From Pseudeuparius sepicola (Eukaryota > Arthropoda > Insecta > Coleoptera > Anthribidae): a stretch of DNA of 64,000 nucleotides. The notes beneath the pieces were generated by a model. It searched no databases and had not been told where the DNA came from. It worked only from the letters and a program-made list of their open reading frames with translations. This document shows, in pieces, positions 10,341-20,764 of the stretch. How positions within the stretch are numbered: the stretch's first letter is position 1; each line of letters begins with the position of its first letter. A program made the position numbers and the translations under genes. The DNA is taken from NCBI GenBank assembly GCA_963920635.1, contig OY987308.1, positions 25,978,096 through 26,042,095 of the forward strand, in the 5' to 3' direction.

Positions 10341-12854
10341 ATGAATTGCGTAGTTTTTCTACTATATCTGGCCGTAAGTATTAAAAAAAAATGTTACTTA
10401 TTAGAAATATAACCGTTAAATGCTTCAGATATTCACATTTCCCACATGTATCTCGAAATCGAAGAAGAACCTCGTAGTAGACAATGTAAACGATATAAAA
10501 GACTTTAAAAAATTGCTCAGAACAAAGACTAACGTTCTAGTATGTTTTTACCGCAACTACAAGCAATCCCAGACTGTTATTAAGCTTGTCCGCGAAGTGG
10601 CCGACAATATCAAAGGCGAGGGGACGATAGCGCTGGTAGATTGTTCGAGCGACTCGAAAAAAATGTGCAAAAAATTAAAAATACCCACAAGCGAACCTTA
10701 CGTTCTAAAACATTATAAGGACGGCGATTTCAACAAAGACTACGATCGAAAACCCACGGTCACTTCCCTTACGAACTTCATGAGGGACCCCACTGGGGAC
10801 ATCCCGTGGGAAGAAGATCCCACAGCTTCGGATGTGATCCACATTCCAGACCCTGGGGTGAGTAAATGACAGCTCCCTGTCAAAATTCTGTCTGTCACAA
10901 AATCAAACATGTAAAGCAAAGACACCGAAGAGATGTTCAATTTCTTCCAGAGTTTGGCCAAATTTCTCAAGCGGGAAGGCAGGCCCATCATGATAATGTT
11001 CTACGCTCCGTGGTGCGGCTTTTGCAAAACTTTGAAACCCGAATATGCCGAGGCGGCTGCGGAATTAAAGGACGAAGCCGTTTTGGCCGCTATCGATGTA
11101 AATCGGCCAGAGAACACAGGTAAACGTCTCGAAAACCTCGAAAATTCGAAGAACCCGATATTTTTTTAGCACTGCGAATAAAATATAATATAACGGGCTT
11201 TCCGACGTTGTACTACTTCGAAAGTGGCGTGCATAGGTTCACCTACGAGGGTGACAACAAGAAACAAGCGATAGTGGCCTTCATGAGGAACCCCGTGGCA
11301 CCCACGGTGAAAATAAAAGATCCCGAATGGTCGGATACCGATAGCGAAGTAGTTCATTTGACCTCGACCAGTTTCGATCCCGTTATAAAAGAGGAGGCTT
11401 CCGTTTTGGTCATGTTCTACGCGCCGTGGTGTGGACACTGCAAAAAAATGAAGCCAGAATTTGAGAATGCGGCGGCACAAATGAAGAATCAAGGTAAATA
11501 AATTCGTCACGCATTATTTAACCCAGCCTATTTTTTGTAACGCCCTGTAGGTATACCGGGGATGTTAGCAGCTATAGACGCCACGAAAGAATCGTCGATT
11601 GCTTCCAGGTTTTCGGTTAAAGGATACCCCACTATAATGTATTTTTCTTATGGAGAACAAAAATTCGATGTAAACGTTAGGGAAGCGCCAAAAATAATCG
11701 AATTTATGAGAGAACCAAAGGTATAAATATCACTTTCAAAGCTCCTTTACGTATTTTTAAAACACTAGGAACCCCCACCTCCGCCACCGCCGGAAAAAGC
11801 CTGGTCAGACGAGATAAGCGACGTCATCCATCTCGATGAAGAAAACTTTAAAACGTTTCTAAAAAAGAAGAAACACGTGTTAGTGATGTTTTACGCACCT
11901 TGTACGTATTTTTTTTTATACCACAGTATACAGCGGCGTACAGTAGAACCACTCTGTGGGTATTGAGAATGAAATCTTGCAGAGTGGCCCTACTGCATCC
12001 GCTGGTATACCAAGGTCAAAAGTAATTTTTTTTAGGGTGTGGTCATTGCAAGAAGGCTAAACCGGAATTCACGAGCGCGGCAACTAAATTCAAAGACGAT
12101 CCGAAAGTCGAGTTTGCGGCAGTAGATTGCACGACTCAATCGGCACTTTGTGGATTTAATGAAATACGGGGATATCCGACTATAAAGTATTTTAGTTATT
12201 ATACGAAGAGCAATAAAACATACAGTGGTGGCAGAACTGTGAGTACTAACTGTCAAAATTTTCGTGGATAAATGTCTCTTAATATTTTGTTGATATTTTT
12301 TACTGTATTTTCTATGTGTAAAGTAAAGTTTATTTTTATAATTTAAAAAGGTATCTTTATATTTCTATTTTAGACTGAAGAATTTGTACAATTTATGCTA
12401 GACCCTGATAGAACTAATCTAAGTTCTGCAAAAGAACCATGGGCCATTGATTCTTCCGTATTACATTTGAACGATAAAAACTTTAAGCAAGAATTGAAGA
12501 AGCATGACGTCGTTTTGGTGATGTTTTATGCACCTTGTAAGTGGTAACGTTTATTTAACGTGATTTAAAAGTTTTTGCGTTTTTTCTAACGTAGGGTGTG
12601 GGCATTGCAAGAAAATGAAACCGGACTTCATGACAGCAGCAAAAGAACTTGAGAAGGAAGGTTTACTGAAATGTTTGGCAATGGTAGATTGTACAGAGAA
12701 CCCACTGCTCACTGCAGAATTTAAAATCGACGGATATCCAACATTAAAACTTTTCAAAAATGGAAAGTTTATATCCGATTATACAGGCCAGAGAACCATC
12801 GAAGATATTAAAAAATTTGTATCACAATATTCCAGAAAGAGGGACGAATTATAA
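10341..12854 (+). CDS. PDIA5-like protein disulfide isomerase with four CxxC thioredoxin domains and RDEL
   Basis: Nine exons: 10341-10373, 10429-10857, 10933-11119, 11170-11493, 11551-11720, 11769-11901, 12036-12238, 12374-12536 and 12595-12854, 633 residues. A hydrophobic N terminus ([11 protein letters not shown]) serves as signal peptide and the protein ends SRKRDEL, an ER-retrieval signal. An N-terminal thioredoxin-like domain without a CxxC site (about 30-150) is followed by four active-type domains: APWCGFC near residue 182, then APWCGHC near 304, 427 and 549. A proline run precedes the third. This layout fits PDIA5, which oxidises and isomerises disulfides in the ER; human PDIA5 as I recall it has three CxxC domains, so there is one more here. 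The start of exon 3 is the least certain junction: only the acceptor at 10932 keeps the frame with the strong donor at 10858, although the bases before it (coding DTEE in frame) look protein-like. AATAAA follows at 12919-12924. Confidence 0.92.
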
Positions 12855-13070
12855 TTGATGATATTAACGAGAATCTCAGCAACTACTTTTAAGCATTATT
12901 TTGTACTTATTTGGGACTAATAAATTAAAAAAACAAAACAATAATTTCAAAGTATTTATTTCGATGGATAAACCAAGATTTCTGTGGTTTATTCCTAGGG
13001 TTACTTTGATAATACAATATATTACAAGCGTTTTTATACAAAAAATAATAATGTCGATAAAGTGCCAATT

Positions 13071-14379
13071 CTAATGCTTGTGGTCTTTAAAACTCAAAAC
13101 AGCCTGTTTAATAGACCTAAGTATGTGATTTAAATTTTCTTCCATGCTGTTAATGTCGCTGTAGAAGAATCCTTCCACCGGTTGGTTACAATCTTTGTTC
13201 TCTTGACAGTAAATCGAAGAAACAGTTATTTTCGGTTTCTCCTGTGGGAATTTCACACCTAACTTAACTGTAACTAAACACTGATAATCATCGAATTCGT
13301 ATATAAAGCTGAGCCTACTAAACGTGTCTGTATCATACTCTATTACGGAATGACAATAAACATTCACAAGATTAAGAATAAATTCTTTCTTAAAGTTGAA
13401 CTGATTTATTATAAAGTCCACTTTGGATTTCAGAATGTTCTCTATGCCAGTCACGTATTCCAACAGAGTGCAGTCTTTTTTAAGGGTGGGTACGTTCAAC
13501 TTGCCCAAAAGTTGATCCAATCTCGGAGATAGTTGTAACGAAACCTTATTATTACTACTGTCCAGTTTTAAAATGTTTATGTTTAAATGTGCGAAATCCT
13601 CGCCAGGATTCTTTAGGTGACCGTCTTTATAATATTCGTTTTGAATATACTCTGGCAAAGAGGTGCAGTCTACCGGAATTTCTATCAAAAAATTTATATG
13701 ATTGTCCACGTAAATTTCGATGTTATATTCGGGAATATTATCGCCATACCTCAAGTCTTGAAATTCATTTTTGAACTTCGAATATATATTGTCTATGGAC
13801 AGTTTTTCAATTTGTACTTTTTTGTAGAGTTCCAAAAACTCATTTAGGATGATCAGAAGCGCTTTGGGATCTCGCAAATCCCATTTTTTCCACTGGGGCA
13901 CGTTTTCGACTAAATAATCGTATTCCGGGTCCGACAAGAACGTGTCATCGTTGAAATCAAAGTCGGGAAGCTGCGTATAATCTTCGGGATCGAAAATAAT
14001 GTCCCAAGAAAGTTTACGGCCTGCGTACGGTATTTTTGCGACAAAATGATACTTTTGGAAGCCGGTAAGAGTCTCTACGCAAGTATTATGAACCACGTGG
14101 ATGTCGTTTTGTGTAAAGTACGACAAGCCTAAAATTTAAACATAAAACAAGGGAAAACTAGAAATGAGTCAGGGACCCACCTATTTTACCATTTTCCAGC
14201 AAACAACGCAGGCTGGCTTGCACCAACGAGTAACTTTCTGGAAAGTTATCCATTTCGTCGAAATCCTCCAATATAGAACTCATATTTTCTGGCATTTCAA
14301 TTTGATAACTATCAAATTGAGCATCTTTATCTTTAATTTGGATTATCATCAAAATACCAAAAATTGTACCAAACCACAA
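13071..14379 (-). CDS. BABAM2: BRISC and BRCA1-A complex member 2 (BRE/BRCC45)
   Basis: Two exons on the minus strand, 14379-14181 and 14128-13071, encode up to 418 residues. The family match rests on ENGKIGL near the exon junction, KIPYAGRKLSWDIIFDPEDY and LPDFDFNDDTFLSDPEYD, the NPGEDFAHLNI segment, LSPRLDQLLG, and the spacing of the two UEV-like halves. BABAM2 is a non-catalytic scaffold with ubiquitin-fold domains in the nuclear BRCA1-A and cytosolic BRISC K63-deubiquitinase complexes. The first ATG (14379) is upstream of a hydrophobic stretch unusual for the family. Starting at the internal MPENMSS would give about 390 residues, nearer to the human 383, so the start is open. It converges on the PDIA5-like gene and shares a 350-bp divergent promoter region with SMU1. 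A minus-strand AATAAA lies at 12960-12955. Confidence 0.9.
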
Positions 14380-14731
14380 AATATATAGATTAGGTTACTT
14401 CTTCTTCTTTTGTCCTTTTTTGGGCTAGGTTTTCACCATTGACTCGGTGTTAGGTTAGGTTAGCAAACGTCAAAATTTAGGCTAGGACGGCTAACAGAAA
14501 AAGTAGGTTAGGTTAGATCACAGAATAGGGGAATCTATTCTGTGGTTAGATCACAAAACACTATTCAAATGATGGTACCTTTGAACTACTCGACGCTTGA
14601 CGTGACATGACAGCAACTGTCAGAGTGGCATCAAAATAATGCATATTGGGGTTATTTTGCCTTAAAAAAAAACTACAAAATAAGCCTCAAACGCATATTA
14701 TATCGTTAAGAAATATCATACATCCTTCAAA
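14380..14731. promoter_or_regulatory. Shared divergent promoter region of BABAM2 and SMU1
   Basis: Only about 350 bp separate the two start codons, which face away from each other. The interval contains tandem TTAGG-like words (GGTGTTAGGTTAGGTTAGC around 14457-14475 and again GTAGGTTAGGTTAG around 14503-14516). It also holds a short perfect inverted pair, CACAGAATAGG and its complement, around 14520-14545. No TATA box is evident. Bidirectional use is inferred from the spacing only. Confidence 0.5.
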
Positions 14732-16568
14732 ATGTCCATAGAAATAGAATCTGCAGAGTAAGTAACAAAAATAACCTTAAACACCCTCCCAAAAATAATA
14801 CTTTTTCAGCGTTATAAGGCTCATCCAGCAATATTTGAAAGAATCAAACTTATACAGGACATTACACACTATTCAGGTATGTTTTTAAACAATTTTTACG
14901 CAACTTTCTTTATGTAAAACTTTAGGAAGAGACCGGCGTTACCCTCAATACTGTCGACAGTGTAGATGGCTTTTGTGCCGATATAAATAACGGGCATTGG
15001 GACACTGTTTTGAAGGCCATTCAATCCCTTAAACTGCCCGATAAGAAACTCATTGACCTCTACGAACAGGTAGGTTAATAATATAACTTACCAATTGTAA
15101 CAAACGTGGCTTTTTTTTAGATCGTTTTAGAACTAATAGAACTGCGAGAACTTGGAGCGGCGAGGTCGCTTCTTCGTCAGACCGATCCCATGATCATGCT
15201 GAAACAAAACGAGCCCGAGCGGTACATCCACCTCGAAAACTGGCTCGCCAGATCCTACTTCGACCCGCGCGAGGCGTACCCGGACGGCAGCAGCAAGGAG
15301 AAACGGAGGGCCGCCATCGCCCACGCGCTTTCCGGCGAAGTGTCGGTCGTACCGTCCTCCCGGTTGCTCGCGCTCTTGGGACAGGCGCTGAAATGGCAAC
15401 AGCACCAGGGCCTGCTGCCGCCCGGCACCACCATCGACTTGTTCAGGGGCAAGGCGGCGGTACGGGAACACGAGGACGAAACGTTCCCCACGCAAATGGC
15501 GAAGCAGATCAAGTTCGGGCAGAAGTCGCACGTCGAGTGCGCCCGATTCTCGCCGGACGGCCAGTACTTGGTGACGGGCAGCGTCGACGGCATAATCGAG
15601 GTGTGGAATTTTACCACCGGCAAAATTCGGAAGGACCTGAAGTACCAGGCGCAGGAGAACTTCATGATGATGGAGCACGCGGTGCTCTGCATGGCGTTTT
15701 CGCGGGACAGCGAAATGCTGGTCACCGGTTCGCAGGCGGGACGAATTAAAGTGTGGCGGATCAGTACCGGGCAATGTTTGAGGAAGATCGAAAAGGCGCA
15801 CTCGAAGGGTATAACGTGCCTTCAATTTTCGAGGGACAACAGTCAGGTCTTGAGCACATCTTTCGACTATACCATAAGGATACACGGCTTGAAATCGGGG
15901 AAGACTTTGAAGGAGTTCAGGGGACACACGTCGTTTGTAAACGAGGTTATATTTACACAGGACGGCCATCATACGTTAAGGTACAATTCGCGTAATTTTA
16001 TTTTCTGTTATAAATTGTTTTTTTTCTCTAGTGCTTCATCCGACGGTACTGTAAGAGTTTGGAGCATCAAAACAACAGAATGTATAAATGTTTTCAAGTC
16101 AATCGGCTCGAGCGACACAACAGTTAACAATATCCATCACTTTCCGAAAAATCCCGAACATTTCGTAGTATGTAACAGAAGCAACACTGTCGTTATAGTA
16201 AACTTTCAAGGACAGGTAAAAAAATCTTAAAAACCGTTTAAAAAATTAAAATGTAACGCTTTCAAGATTGTGAGGTCATTTGCGAGTGGAAAAAGGGAAG
16301 GTGGCGATTTTGTATGTTCAACTGTTTCGCCCAAAGGTGACTGGATTTATTGCGTAGGCGAGGACATGGTGTTGTATTGTTTTTCGACAAATTCCGGAAA
16401 ATTGGAGAGAACATTAAACGTAAGTTTTACAAGATTTCTAAAAAAAATTATATTCTAATATCATTTTAGATCCATGAAAAAGATGTTATAGGCATAGCGC
16501 ATCATCCGCACCACAATTTAATATGTTCATATAGTGAGGACGGACTAGTTCGATTGTGGAAACCGTAA
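14732..16568 (+). CDS. SMU1: SMU1, WD40-repeat spliceosome-associated factor
   Basis: Seven exons: 14732-14757, 14810-14876, 14926-15069, 15121-15980, 16032-16215, 16267-16419 and 16470-16568, 510 residues (human 513). The N terminus [20 protein letters not shown] is a LisH motif, followed by a CTLH-like segment ([29 protein letters not shown]) and a seven-blade WD40 propeller from about residue 210. WD40 landmarks include [49 protein letters not shown], and the C-terminal [14 protein letters not shown]1 works with RED in activation of the spliceosomal B complex in the nucleus and affects splicing of short introns. The sequence is very close to the human protein, as expected for this slowly evolving gene. 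A long minus-strand frame across exon 4 is a shadow of its GC-rich codons. Confidence 0.97.
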
Positions 16569-16723
16569 TTTAATGATTTTATAAATAAAAATAAATAATT
16601 TAAATCCTTTGTTAATTTCTGGATCATACCCAAGTACACACTCCATTCACTTTGTGACCATACCCACTAAATTTTCTATTTTGTGGTTTATAGGTTATAA
16701 TTTACATTTCCCTACCTATCAAA

Positions 16724-18615
16724 ATGGTTTTCCTAACAAATATGCTTTTGAAAAAGGCCAAAAGCAAGTAAGTGATGGGCAATTTAAAAAAATATATTCA
16801 GCTTCAATTCTAAATTAATTTTCAGAGCGATAATGGTTCAAATGCAGTCGATCGTGAGCGGGCACACTTACAACGCGATAAGGGAAAGACTAGGAGATAA
16901 GTTGGAAGTTGTGAAGTTCGATCCATTTAGTAAGGGGATATTTTGTGTTAATTTTGATTGCAAAGGGTAAACCGCCACTAACGATTGTTGTAAACATTCG
17001 GGAGCACACTTGAAATGCTTGGTAACATTAGGTATAGAATATTTGGGGCTGCTGAAAGAATACTTCAAAATGTTAAAGATTGCTTGATACGTATTTCAAA
17101 ATATTTTAAAGCGCTTGGGAATAATTGGAAATGATTATAAATTAGGTACTTTGAAATGTTTTGGGATGCGCGGATATGCTTACGGAATACTTTTGGAAAA
17201 CTTCAAGGCACAATTAGATATGCTTGGAAATGTTTTAGAATATTTAGAGAACTTGGAATTATTCGTTAATATTCTTTAAAATGTTTGTTTTTAAAAAAAT
17301 TCTGTGAGATACTAGAAGATATTTTTGAAAAGTTGAAACAATTCTGAATACAAACCGGAAGATTGGGAATGTTTCAGAATATTTAAAGTGCTTAGGAATA
17401 ATTATAATTAATATAAGTTACTAAATTTAGGCAGGTAGGTACTTTAAAATGTTTTGGGTTACAAAAATATACTTGGGGAATACTTTTGAAAAGCTTGAAA
17501 TAAGAAATGCTTGGGAATATTTTAGAATATTTACTAAATTAGGTAGGTAGGTCCTTTAAAATGTTTTGGGTTACACAAATATAGGAAATACTTTTGAAAA
17601 GCTTGAAGATAATTCAGGGTATAAATAAGAAATGCTTGGGAATATTTTAGAATATTTAGAACACTTAAAAATATTCGTTAATATCTTTTAAATGTTTAGG
17701 GTTGCTCGGAAGTACTGTGAGATTCTTGAGGATATATTTTCGAAAATATTGAATTCAAACTGAAAGATTTGGGAATATTTCAGAATATTTAAAGTGCTTA
17801 AGAATAATTATAATGATTATATAAATTACTAAATTAAGTAAGTAATTACTTTAAAATGTTTTGGCATACACAAATATAGGGAATGAAAAGCTTGAGGATA
17901 ATTCAGGTTACAAATAAGAAATGCTTGGGAATATTTTAGAATATTTAGAACACTTAGAAATATTCGTCAATACTCTTTAAAATTTTGTGGTTGCTGGGAA
18001 GTACTGTGAGATTCTAGAGGATAGGTATTTTCGAAGAGATTGAATACAAAACGAAAGTTTTGGGAATATTTCAGAATAATTATAGTGCTTAGATATAATT
18101 ATTGTGATTGTAAATTACTAAATTAGGTAGGCAGGTACTTTAAAATGTTTTGGGTTACACAAATATACTGGGGGAATACTTTTGAAAGGCTTGAGAATAA
18201 TTCAAGGTACAAAAAGTGCTTGGGAATATTTGAGAATATTTAGAACACTTAGAAATATTCCTTAATACTCTTTAAAATGTTTAGGGTTGCTCGGAAGTAC
18301 TGTGAGATTCTAGGGGATATTTTCGAAAAGATTGTATACAAACTGAAAGATTTGAGAATATTTCAGAATATTTAAAGTGCTTAGGAGGTAAGTAGGTAGG
18401 TAAGTAAGAGAATAAACTAAGTACCTACTATAGAAATCTAGGTAGGTGGTTTGCCCTTTGATTGATTTGGTATTTAAGAAATGTTTTAAATATCCCAAAG
18501 CAATTTATTTATTTATTTGAATTATATTAGGTATATGTAATATGTACCTACCTAATTTTTTTCAGTTCAAATGGAGAGCGTCTACCGAGAAAAGAAGAAA
18601 ATAAGAAGCATGTAA
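16724..18615 (+). CDS. mRpL33: Mitochondrial ribosomal protein L33 (bL33m)
   Basis: Three small exons: 16724-16767, 16826-16929 and 18566-18615, 65 residues in total, the usual size for this protein. It begins MVFLTNMLLKKAKSK, continues IMVQMQSIVSGHTYNAIRER and LGDKLEVVKFDPF, and closes with YREKKKIRSM. That is the bL33m pattern, although the protein is too short and basic for much else to be checked. It is a component of the mitochondrial large ribosomal subunit. The second intron is about 1.6 kb and filled with diverged tandem repeats. If it were retained the frame would stop after 19 further residues. The Ala at the exon 1/2 junction replaces an Arg I would expect, which depends on the acceptor chosen at 16825. 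Confidence 0.88.
16990..18390. repeat. Diverged tandem repeats (unit about 290 bp) in mRpL33 intron 2
   Basis: The words ATGCTTGGGAATATTTTAGA, TTAGAACACTTAGAAATATTC, GGAAGTACTGTGAGATTCT, GGAATATTTCAGAATATTTA and TTTAAAATGTTTTGGGTTAC return in the same order. The first word appears near 17217, 17505, 17630, 17920 and 18213. The last three full copies are about 290 bp apart. Some copies are truncated, such as the one near 17505. Copies are AT-rich and diverged, and none encodes anything. Confidence 0.8.
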
Positions 18616-18676
18616 AAAACTGGTGTATTCAAATGGAACTTAGTATTTTATTGTATTTAATGCATAATAAACTATT

Positions 18677-18886
18677 TTAAGAAATATCGATTGAGAACCT
18701 TATTAACCCGCATTTCCTATTTCCTTTAGAATCTCCGGCAAACAGTAAACCACTTGACATGCCCGGAGTGGGGTCTCTACAAAGCCATCCGATAACTTTG
18801 GGACTCGATTTATTTTTAAACCGAAACTTGAGGCAGTACTTGTCGTTAATCGCGCTTATAATACCGTTGCTGATGTTTACCATCAC
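18677..18886 (-). CDS. Terminal exon of an unrecognised minus-strand gene
   Basis: On the minus strand an acceptor (tttttcag at about 18894-18887) opens a 69-codon frame, 18886-18677. It contains SAINDKYCLKFRFKNKSS and GWLCRDPTPGMSSG, followed by LLFAGDSKGNRKCGLIRF, and ends with TAA. An AATAAA (18652-18647) follows, so this looks like a genuine last exon. A donor gtaggt at 18961-18960 marks the end of a preceding exon across a 75-bp intron. The reading frame there stays open for about 25 codons (..SLTLELFFHHKNK) but has no ATG, and its 5' end was not found. If that exon is untranslated, the internal ATG would give a protein of about 68 residues. I do not recognise the family. Its 3' end overlaps or abuts that of mRpL33. 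Confidence 0.5.
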   Translation of the reverse strand: MMVNISNGIISAINDKYCLKFRFKNKSSPKVIGWLCRDPTPGMSSGLLFAGDSKGNRKCGLIRFSIDIS

Positions 18887-19443
18887 CTGAAAAAACCGCT
18901 ACATTTCACTTTTCGTTTGGTATCTGATCATGTGTTGTTGATACGAGCCGGTAGCACCTACCTTGTTTTTATGATGGAAAAAAAGTTCTAAGGTAAGTGA
19001 ATATTTAGTATAATAGACAATTATAATACACTTTGCACTTTATCAATTATTTTGGGTGCTATTATCTATGCAAATTGGTTTTATAGGACCACTATATTTC
19101 GTAGAAGGTGACAGACAAACACGTTATTATTTATCTATAGTGCGCACATAAGCAACATTTTATGTGTAAGTGGAAGTGAGTAAACTTTGCGCAGGTGGGC
19201 TTTTGTAGGTATGTACCTACTCGAAAATCAAATCGATCTTTAGGTCAGTAATCTCACAATCAGGATTAGGTAAATAGGAATATTTCCATATCAAAAATAT
19301 GTTCGCAATGAATAATTAAAATTCTTCAAACTAAAACCTGTTTCATTAATAATATGTTTGGTAATTATTCCACTATCGCCTAAATTCCAATGTAGGTACC
19401 CGTTTTCTAGGTTACATAAACTGTTCAATTTTCTAGGTAAACC

Positions 19444-20641
19444 ATGGAGATCCTCGGCATTCAGTTCGCGCCATTCCTAGTTCCGTTCTCCCGCCGTCTT
19501 CAGTCTTTAGCGGCGGCAACCTGGTTCCTGACCTTAGCGTTCGGGGGCTTCTTCAGCTGGGGCCTCACCGCCTACATCTTGCTTTGCCGCGGCGGCCTCG
19601 TCTGGTGGTCCACCGTATTGTACATCCTCTGGATATACTTCGTGGACATCGACGCCGGCGAAATTGGGGGCAGACCGTGCTCCTGGGTACAGAACTGGTC
19701 CTTGTGGAAGTACATGATAGACTACTTTCCCATAAAGCTCGAGCGGGTGCCTTGGGTCGAGCTGGACCCCAAGAAGAACTACCTCTTTTGTTATTTTCCG
19801 CACGGGATCCTGCCAGCAGGTAACCGATAACACTTTAAACCGCTTTCCCTTGCTTCATTCTATCTCTTAGGTAACTTTGGATCGTTTGCAACGGACTACG
19901 GCGGGTTCAGGGAGCTTTTTCCGCGCCACGAAGCGAGGGTTATGATCTTGAGCCAGCACTTCGTCACGCCGTTCTTCAGAGAGTTTTGTTTATCGGTCAG
20001 AGGCGTTTCTGCATCGGCGAAATCAATCGGGTACCTCCTGGGCTATCCGGGGGGTGGCAGGGTCGGCGTGTTGACGGTTGGCGGTGCCGCAGAGTCGTAC
20101 TATTGCAAACCGGGCCAGTACAGGGTAGGGAAATGATGTAAGAAGCGTCTCGCGTCGAGGGTTGACATTTTTTTTTAGATAGTGCTGAAGAAAAGGAAGG
20201 GTTTCGTGAGGTTGGCACTGAAGCATGGTACCCCCTTGGTGCCGGTGTGGTCCTTTGGAGAGACGGACTTGTTCGATCAAGTTGGAGAGGAAGGGAGCAC
20301 CTTCAGGAAGTTCCAGGAGGTCGTAAGGAGGTGGATAGGGTTCGCCCCTATCGTTGTAGTAGGAAGGGGATTTTTCCAATATAGTTTTGGACTGATGCCA
20401 AGGAGAAAGCCAGTAACGACAGTTGGTGAGTAACTGGAAGAGATGAATTTTTGCGGCTTCATGTATATAGGTAATGTTTTTAGTGGGAACACCTGTGGAA
20501 GTACCAAAAATAGAGGAACCAACCAAAGAGCAAATTGATGAATACCATCAAAAATTTACAGAGCGTTTGATACAGATGTTCGAAGAACAGAAGTACAATT
20601 ATTTGGAAAATCCTGAACAAACAAAACTAGTCGTGACTTAA
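19444..20641 (+). CDS. DGAT2/MOGAT-family acyltransferase
   Basis: Four exons: 19444-19819, 19871-20124, 20179-20425 and 20484-20641, 344 residues. Two hydrophobic segments near residues 25-65 form the membrane hairpin typical of the family. Then come PWVELDPKKNYLFCY, the catalytic block PHGIL, GGAAESYY and YRIVLKKRKGFVRLALKHG, followed by PLVPVWSFGE and the late VGTPVEVP motif. Enzymes of this family add an acyl-CoA chain to di- or monoacylglycerol at the ER and lipid droplets in triacylglycerol synthesis. The canonical HPHG reads FPHG here: the second, catalytic His is kept but the first is Phe. Which substrate it prefers (DGAT2, MOGAT or wax synthase) cannot be told from sequence by eye. 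It runs tail-to-tail into KMO with only about 120 bp between the stop codons. Confidence 0.9.
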
Positions 20642-20764
20642 AAGTTATATAGATACATATATCGTTATAATTATGCATTTTTTACAGATTTTTTACATGG
20701 GTTATTAAAGATTGGTGCCATTGTTGATTGTTAAAGTAAAACACTTTGTTTAATATACAACAGT

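Noticed and set aside
13071..14379. First thought: FANCL, another ubiquitin-pathway DNA-repair protein
   Set aside because: No RING/ELF features; the KIPYAG-WDIIF and PGEDFA segments fit BABAM2 instead.
15133..15972. 279-codon minus-strand frame opposite SMU1
   Set aside because: It is the antisense shadow of the GC-rich SMU1 exon 4, which is unambiguously coding on the plus strand.
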